Source: Trichococcus patagoniensis (GTDB taxonomy: Bacteria > Bacillota > Bacilli > Lactobacillales > Aerococcaceae). From it: a DNA stretch of 64,000 nucleotides. The stretch's first letter is position 1, and the number at the start of each line of letters is the position of its first letter. Below are positions 58,969 to 64,000 of the stretch, one piece after another. The translations under genes and the position numbers were made by a program. The DNA lies in the NCBI RefSeq assembly GCF_003051085.1, contig NZ_QAOM01000002.1:62001-126000 (forward strand), in the 5' to 3' direction. Below the pieces are notes generated by a model. It ran no database searches. It saw only the letters and a program-made list of their open reading frames with translations, and was not told the DNA's origin.

Positions 58969-59952
58969 TTAAGCTTCAACGATACGATTTCTGCCCGTAT
59001 TTTTTGCTCGGTAAAGGCGTACATCAGCAAGTTCCAGGAGTTCCTTTATATCTTGGATTTCTATGTTCGAAGCGATTCCTGCGCTGAACGTCAAGCTGGA
59101 ATCGATAGGGAGTTCGGTATTTTTGAGATTTTCTTGCATGCGTTCCCCTATCTGTTTGGCATCTTCACTTTCCAGGTTTGGGAACACAATCAAAAATTCT
59201 TCTCCACCATACCGAGCAACGATATCAGCTTCACGAACGTTGGAGCTGAGGATTGCACCAACTTTATTCAGTACTTGATCACCGACCAAATGGCCGTAGG
59301 TGTCATTTATGTTTTTGAAATGATCAATATCCAGCAACAGAATAGAGTAGTTTTTTTGATTTTGCAGACTGTGTTGGTGGATTGTGGATAGTTTTTCTTC
59401 CAATGCCGCCCTCGTATACAGTTTTGTCAGACTATCAATTTGTGCTTGCGCACGCCAAAAAGCGGATTTTTGAATCAACTCCCGTTTCTGGTTTTCGTCA
59501 TCGGTTACATCAAACACATTCCCCACAAGGAATAATGGTTTGTGATCGTCAGACCATTGCGTAACTTTGCCTCGATCATAAAAAACTTTCCAAGATCCGT
59601 CCTTTGCTTGAATGCGGTACTTTACTTCCCATACAGGAACGAGTCCTTTGAGGTGCGCACGCATTTCATCCATCACAGCAGCATAATCTTCAGGGTGCAA
59701 TTTCTCCGTAAAAAATTCAAATCCTGTTTCTGCAGGTATTTCATCGTGCGAATACCCAAGCGCACTTGCTTTCAAGGGATTAAAGGTCACCATGTTTTTG
59801 GGGTAATCCCAAAACCACTGCCCCAAATTTCCTAGCCAGGGGAACTTCGAGAAATCGTCTTCATATATTTGATTGATTAGTTCTTTATTCAAACGTTGCA
59901 AATAAGCAATTTCAGCCATTAACTTTTGTTGCACTAGGTCATTCGTATCCAT
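58969..59952 (-). CDS. PAS-GGDEF diguanylate cyclase, cytoplasmic
   Basis: 327 aa from ATG 59952, 5-6 nt after GGAGG. N-terminal coiled coil, PAS domain with PAC (~45-160: WFWDYPKNMVTFNPLKASAL, PVWEVKYRIQAKDGSWKVFY), GGDEF domain ~175-327: IDSLTKLYTRAALEE, LLLDIDHFKNINDTYGHLVG, READ inhibition site five residues before YGGEEF, SAGIAS, ADVRLYRAK. No membrane spans. All catalytic motifs kept; c-di-GMP synthesis with product inhibition expected. Confidence 0.92.
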   Translation of the reverse strand: MDTNDLVQQKLMAEIAYLQRLNKELINQIYEDDFSKFPWLGNLGQWFWDYPKNMVTFNPLKASALGYSHDEIPAETGFEFFTEKLHPEDYAAVMDEMRAHLKGLVPVWEVKYRIQAKDGSWKVFYDRGKVTQWSDDHKPLFLVGNVFDVTDDENQKRELIQKSAFWRAQAQIDSLTKLYTRAALEEKLSTIHQHSLQNQKNYSILLLDIDHFKNINDTYGHLVGDQVLNKVGAILSSNVREADIVARYGGEEFLIVFPNLESEDAKQIGERMQENLKNTELPIDSSLTFSAGIASNIEIQDIKELLELADVRLYRAKNTGRNRIVEA

Positions 59953-60263
59953 ACTAACCTCCATGTCAGTTTATTTTAACCGTACTGTGAGCAGTGCGCT
60001 CTTGTTGGAGAGATTGAGGTGTCCTCAGTTATCCTATGTGACCATTTTACCATCAGGTTTGTGAAAAGTCTTGCTGCCATTGAAAGCGATTCCGATGCCG
60101 GCTTCTAATGCAAGAGAAGCAGCATTTCCGTGGATGCAAAATCATTGACAGTCAATCTTTAAGATAATATACTTAAAGATAATGTTTTTTAACAAAATTG
60201 TTGCATTTGGTATGAAAAAACGGGCGCTATTCATAACTATATTTGATAAAAAGGAAGAAGACC

Positions 60264-60692
60264 ATGAAACGTTGGTATAGAAAACAAATGAAAGACATAT
60301 TATCGGAAGAAGCGGGAATGACACTTGTGGAGTTGTTGGCATCTATCCTACTTTTATCGCTTATCATCACAACCTTTTTATCTTTTTTTATCCAAGCAGC
60401 CAAAACAAATAATCAGACAGACACCGTGAATGAAGCAACTTTTATCGCACAAGAACAAATCGAATTACTTACCTACTATTCAAATACAAAGAGTGCGGAA
60501 GAAACGTTGAGTCTTATCGAGGCCGAAAACCCCAAGGCGGTCTCCGGGTTTGAAGTGAAATCTAAAGTCGAAAAATCAGAACCGAATGGTGCCCTTTATA
60601 AGGGAATAGTGACGGTTTCCAAGGAAGGGAAAGCTTATGCACAAATGGAAACGCGGCTGTCATTTCATACAGCAGAAGAGCTCGAAGATTAA
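60264..60692 (+). CDS. Type IV pilin-like protein (prepilin), 1
   Basis: 142 aa from ATG 60264 (AAAGGAAG upstream). Basic leader of 17 residues, then G-MTLVELLASILLLSLIITTF: a type III prepilin peptidase site (cleavage after Gly, Glu at +5) and the hydrophobic helix. The C-terminal pilin head is short. A minor pilin (PilV/ComG-like) by size. Overlaps the next gene by 56 bp. Confidence 0.87.
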   Translation: MKRWYRKQMKDILSEEAGMTLVELLASILLLSLIITTFLSFFIQAAKTNNQTDTVNEATFIAQEQIELLTYYSNTKSAEETLSLIEAENPKAVSGFEVKSKVEKSEPNGALYKGIVTVSKEGKAYAQMETRLSFHTAEELED

Positions 60693-61128
60693 TCTACGGA
60701 ACGAATCAGGAATGACGCTCATAGAATTGTTGGCGAGCATTGCGCTGCTCTCGGTGGTGCTCTCGTTAGTGGGGGCTGTACACCTGTTTGGTCAAAAGCA
60801 ATACCTGACGCAATCTTATTCCGCCCGTCAATCAAATGATTTCGCTTACACGCTCTCCGCTATTTCCAGAGAAGTCCGCAGTACGCCTTTTGCTTCCATC
60901 ACAGTATCAGAATCAGGGGATACGCTCTTGATTGATGGTGCTGTAGCATTCAGTCAACGAGGCGCACAGCTCTTGAAAAATGAGAACCAAATTATGGCAG
61001 ATGATGTGCAGGAGTTCCTTGTCACTCGTGATCCTGCAACCGAGAGTATCGGAATTCTGCTGAAAAGCATGTCGGAAATGAACAGCCAACCAAAAGAATA
61101 TCAAACTACGATTTATTTCAGGAGGTGA
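60637..61128 (+). CDS. Type IV pilin-like protein (prepilin), 2
   Basis: 163 aa; start inside the previous gene, or at a later codon. Prepilin motif G-MTLIELLASIALLSVVLSL at ~residue 25. PilW/ComGF-like C-terminal part (FAYTLSAISREVRSTPFASI, FLVTRDPATESIGI). A minor pilin of the same assembly system. Confidence 0.85.
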   Translation: MHKWKRGCHFIQQKSSKINLRNESGMTLIELLASIALLSVVLSLVGAVHLFGQKQYLTQSYSARQSNDFAYTLSAISREVRSTPFASITVSESGDTLLIDGAVAFSQRGAQLLKNENQIMADDVQEFLVTRDPATESIGILLKSMSEMNSQPKEYQTTIYFRR

Positions 61129-61137
61129 GTGGAAGGG

Positions 61138-62778
61138 ATGGGAATCAAGCATTTCCGAGAGGACGAAAGAGGTAGTGGCCTCGTTTTGACATTGATGGTG
61201 CTGCTCGTGCTTTCTATACTGAGTGTTTCAATCGGCATGCTCACAATCGGCAGTCATCGCTTGAGTGTTGCTACCCGTGATGATACATCAGCTTATTACG
61301 TGGCAGAGGCCGGAGCCGTTGCGGCTTATGAAAATATTCAGAAGGAAGTGCTGAGCGCTTATGTAAATAATGCAACAGAAGGCTCCTTCTATAATAATGT
61401 TTCGACTATTGTGACCTCCCAAAATGGTCAATCCTCTGTTGATTTTGGTGCGCAGTTCGGCAGCAAGCCTTCTGCAACGATCCGGACTGAAAAAACATCC
61501 GGGACGGATCCGCAAGTATTCACCATCTATTCCACCGGAAAAGTGGATGGAAAAGAAAGGACCGTTACGAAACAGATCACTGTGGAGTGGTTTGAAAAAA
61601 ATACCGGTGGCGGTGGATTGCCGACACTTGCTGCTAAGGGGGCTCTGTTGACGAAAGAGGATATTAAAATTTCTGATGGTGTTACGATAAATGGCAATAT
61701 ATATACTGATGATAATGTCAATATACCTAATGGTAACATTAACGGTAACATCTACGCTAATGGGGGCGTTACTATCACAGATGGTATGCTTAAAGGTGAT
61801 ATATATACTAATTCTACAAAAAAGAACGCATTCACTATTGGTGGCTGGATCAATTTAAGATCATCTACGTTATTTCACTCGAATCAAATTACGGCTGAAG
61901 AGGTACTTAAGTATCCAAAAAATTATACTAATTTCCCCAGATTGGAAGCTAAAGATAACGTATGGGATAGCAGTAGCTATCTTTCGAATTTTAAAGCTTA
62001 CCAAAGCTTATTGGATCAAGTGAAGGTACCTACCGAAACCAATACAGACTTTAAAAAATTGCCGGATAAGACTATACAAAAAGATCAGTGGAATCAGTAC
62101 AAAGTTCAAGACAATGGAAATCTTTTCCTGAATAGTTGGATGCTCGATACCTATAATCTTGAAATTCAAGACAATATTTTTTTCAATAAACTAGTCGTTG
62201 GGTCTGGAAAAACGCTGACTATTGATCCGATGGGTGGGAATCACACCATTTTAGTAGATGATTTATCGGTCATGTCAGGGACTCTCAATATTGTTGGAGA
62301 AGGCACAGTCACAATGGTTGTAACGGGTAAAATGGCATTTAATCATACAACATATATCAATAATCCTGGATCGAGTAATCAGCTCGTGTTTATATACACG
62401 GGCCCTACACCTAATTTCAATTACATCACAAAGATGAATGCCCATGTCATAGTCTTAGGAAATAAGGGTCCTGTTAATATATCTGATTCGACTATAAATG
62501 GCGTATTCCTGACGGATAACAATAATGTCAATAATACAAGTAATAACTCAGTTGGACCTTCCAACATGATGCTCATTGCCCCAAATGCGGCTGTCTCGTT
62601 ATCAGGTTCTTACTCAATAAACGGCACGGTCATCGCAAAAACATTCAAAATGGACGGTGGTGCAAGCCTCAAATATGCAGACGTTGCCACGACAGGCTTT
62701 CCGTTCGGATCGACCGAGGTGGTTGCTGATCCGGACCCGGAAGACATCATCAGTTCAGGGACAGTCATAGAAAATTAA
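61138..62778 (+). CDS. PilX-like N-terminal pilus-associated protein with beta-helix body
   Basis: 546 aa from ATG 61138; GTG 61129 closer to AGGAGG is possible. N-terminus RGSGLVLTLMVLLVLSILSV is of the PilX type (no MTLVE motif). DDTSAYYVAEAGAVAAYENI follows, as in PilX proteins. From ~165 the sequence is repetitive with short Asn/Gly-rich turns (VTINGNIYTDDNVNIPNGNI, NGNIYANGGVTITDG), pointing to a right-handed beta-helix; TILVDDLSVMSGTLNIVGEG and NGTVIAKTFKMDGG near the end. Probably a pilus-tip or surface adhesion component. Confidence 0.75.
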   Translation: MGIKHFREDERGSGLVLTLMVLLVLSILSVSIGMLTIGSHRLSVATRDDTSAYYVAEAGAVAAYENIQKEVLSAYVNNATEGSFYNNVSTIVTSQNGQSSVDFGAQFGSKPSATIRTEKTSGTDPQVFTIYSTGKVDGKERTVTKQITVEWFEKNTGGGGLPTLAAKGALLTKEDIKISDGVTINGNIYTDDNVNIPNGNINGNIYANGGVTITDGMLKGDIYTNSTKKNAFTIGGWINLRSSTLFHSNQITAEEVLKYPKNYTNFPRLEAKDNVWDSSSYLSNFKAYQSLLDQVKVPTETNTDFKKLPDKTIQKDQWNQYKVQDNGNLFLNSWMLDTYNLEIQDNIFFNKLVVGSGKTLTIDPMGGNHTILVDDLSVMSGTLNIVGEGTVTMVVTGKMAFNHTTYINNPGSSNQLVFIYTGPTPNFNYITKMNAHVIVLGNKGPVNISDSTINGVFLTDNNNVNNTSNNSVGPSNMMLIAPNAAVSLSGSYSINGTVIAKTFKMDGGASLKYADVATTGFPFGSTEVVADPDPEDIISSGTVIEN

Positions 62779-62795
62779 CAGAAAGGTGGGAGAAT

Positions 62796-64000
62796 GTGGC
62801 AGATTTTGAGAAGAAAAAATTAGGGGATTTATTGAAGGAAGCGGGTCTCATAACGGAACTGCAGATTGTGGAAGCAATCAGCATGAAAAAGCAGGATCAA
62901 AAATTAGGGGATTTGTTGGTTGATCAAGGTTACATCACTGAGAAACAATTACTGGATGCATTAGAGATCCAGTTGAAACTGGAAAGTGTGTCTTTGTATC
63001 AATATCCGATCGATATGTCTGTAGTGGAGCTGATATCAAAAGATTTTGCACGATCAAAATTATTGCTCCCAATCAGAAAAGAGAGTACCCGCTTGATAGT
63101 GGCAATGAATGATCCGTTGGACTTCTATGCCATAGAGGAGTTGGAATTTTCTACTGGCTATGTCGTCCGGCCGGTGATAGCGACACGAGATGACTTACTG
63201 CAGACAATCAACCGCTTATATGACTCAAAAGAGGTAAATATTGAGTACATCGAGGGTGAGGATGCTCCCGCAGTCAGGATCTTCAATCAATTGCTGGAAA
63301 CCGGTGTATCGCTTCGGGCATCCGATATTCATTTGGATCAAACAGAACGCCAAGTATCCGTTCGGTACCGCGTAGATGGCCTGCTCCGGAATGAACGCCC
63401 TTTGCCGAAAACCTTGATGAACGCTTTGGTCGCTCGGATCAAAATCATAGCCGGATTGAACGTTACGGAAACGCGCCTGCCCCAGGACGGTCGTATCAGC
63501 ACAACGATTTTGGGGAAACGGGTGAATTTGCGTGTGTCTACCTTGCCGACTGTTTTTGGTGAAAAAATAGTGCTGCGGATATTGGATATCTCCAACATGT
63601 TCAGAAAAGTGGAGGATATCGGATTAGAAAAGGACATTTTGGATGATTATCGGGAACTGATTGCCCTGCCGTCGGGACTGATCTTGTTGACAGGTCCGAC
63701 AGGTTCAGGGAAAACATCCACGCTGTATGGCTCCATCAATGAACTGAACCATCCAGAAAGTAATATCATCACGATTGAAGACCCGGTTGAATATCAACTC
63801 GAGGGCATCAACCAAGTTCAGGTAAATGCCCAGATTGGGTTGACCTTTGCGACCGGATTGCGCTCCGTCTTGCGTCAGGATCCAAATGTTATCATGGTAG
63901 GGGAAATCCGGGATACAGAAACAGCTGAGAACAGTGTGCGGGCGGCCCTGACTGGTCATTTGGTGTTCAGTACATTGCATACCAACAGCGCCATTGAGGC
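62796..64000 (+). CDS. pilB: Type IV pilus assembly ATPase PilB/GspE family (3' truncated by window edge)
   Basis: GTG 62796 after AAAGGTGGGAG; 401 codons visible, gene runs off the window. N-terminal ~60 residues contain two LGxLLxxxGhIT units (KLGDLLKEAGLITELQI and KLGDLLVDQGYITEKQL), the MshEN pattern that binds c-di-GMP in some relatives. Then a GspE N2 region, and the ATPase: ASDIHLDQTE, TRLPQDGRIS, Walker A GPTGSGKT at 300-307, TIEDPVEYQLEGINQ, RSVLRQDPNVIMVGEIRDTE and TGHLVFSTLHTNSA. It powers pilin assembly at the inner face of the membrane. Confidence 0.93.
   Translation, partial: MADFEKKKLGDLLKEAGLITELQIVEAISMKKQDQKLGDLLVDQGYITEKQLLDALEIQLKLESVSLYQYPIDMSVVELISKDFARSKLLLPIRKESTRLIVAMNDPLDFYAIEELEFSTGYVVRPVIATRDDLLQTINRLYDSKEVNIEYIEGEDAPAVRIFNQLLETGVSLRASDIHLDQTERQVSVRYRVDGLLRNERPLPKTLMNALVARIKIIAGLNVTETRLPQDGRISTTILGKRVNLRVSTLPTVFGEKIVLRILDISNMFRKVEDIGLEKDILDDYRELIALPSGLILLTGPTGSGKTSTLYGSINELNHPESNIITIEDPVEYQLEGINQVQVNAQIGLTFATGLRSVLRQDPNVIMVGEIRDTETAENSVRAALTGHLVFSTLHTNSAIE

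Noticed and set aside
60000-60240. Possible c-di-GMP riboswitch before the pilin genes
   Set aside because: I looked for the GEMM-I core (conserved GCAAA-type and tetraloop-receptor segments) and did not find it; only a possible promoter is visible.

Overview
This 64 kb window looks like a chromosomal segment of a low-to-mid-GC Gram-positive bacterium (Bacillota, most likely Lactobacillales). Genes use AGGAGG-type ribosome binding sites. There is a lactobacillus-style sucrose PTS operon, pgcA/galU/nucleotide-sugar genes, and a type IV pilus-like locus. The dense cyclic-di-GMP gene set and the GC-rich intergenic repeats make me think of Carnobacteriaceae such as Trichococcus, but that is an inference. 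No rRNA, tRNA or CRISPR array was seen.

Layout. 1-8.1 kb: nucleotide-sugar metabolism (pgcA 3' end, a ManC-type enzyme, galU, an rfbB-like dehydratase, a VanZ-like protein), interrupted by an MqsR/MqsA-Panacea toxin-antitoxin locus and a 1.4 kb gene-poor stretch with strong inverted repeats. 8.4-11 kb: an AT-rich 858-aa membrane protein with a Nudix-like core. 11.1-12.2 kb: a MurG-like glycosyltransferase. 12.6-17.9 kb: the most unusual locus. It has a 62-aa Cys-rich peptide with a C-terminal Gly-Gly, then a RadC-type JAB protease, two RRE-ThiF (E1-like) adenylating enzymes and a UvrA-like ABC ATPase, in one tight operon. I read it as an undescribed peptide-modification (RiPP or ubiquitin-like) system. 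18.2-19.5 kb: an FRG-domain protein. 20.1-25.4 kb: scrR and scrA-scrB-scrK. 25.9-43.7 kb: an accessory/defence region with AbiEi, AbiEi-AbiEii, two near-identical HigBA copies, RloA with a decayed rloB, NERD nucleases, pRiA4b ORF-3 proteins, a SEC-C protein, a degenerate EAL protein and a macro-domain protein, plus several relics of duplicated genes. 44.2-49.3 kb: a GT2-GtrA / BcsA-PilZ / polytopic membrane protein operon for a c-di-GMP-controlled exopolysaccharide. 49.8-51.3 kb: a third NERD gene and another HigBA. 51.7-60 kb: a c-di-GMP signalling cluster (two paralogous membrane GGDEF proteins, a degenerate-GGDEF/EAL protein, a PAS-GGDEF-HD-GYP gene broken by a frameshift, and a PAS-GGDEF protein). 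60.2 kb to the end: pilin-like genes and a PilB/GspE ATPase with an MshEN-type N-terminus.

Across 2-53 kb runs a family of GC-rich, stem-loop-rich intergenic repeats (about 24 copies of the core hairpin), all in the same orientation whatever the neighbouring genes' direction. They form tandem arrays with exact 190-bp or 169-bp periods. Several modules have been built into Rho-independent terminators.

The c-di-GMP enzymes, the PilZ synthase and the MshEN-type pilus ATPase form a plausible circuit for switching between exopolysaccharide and pili. A conserved upstream element shared by the exopolysaccharide operon and the two GGDEF genes supports co-regulation.
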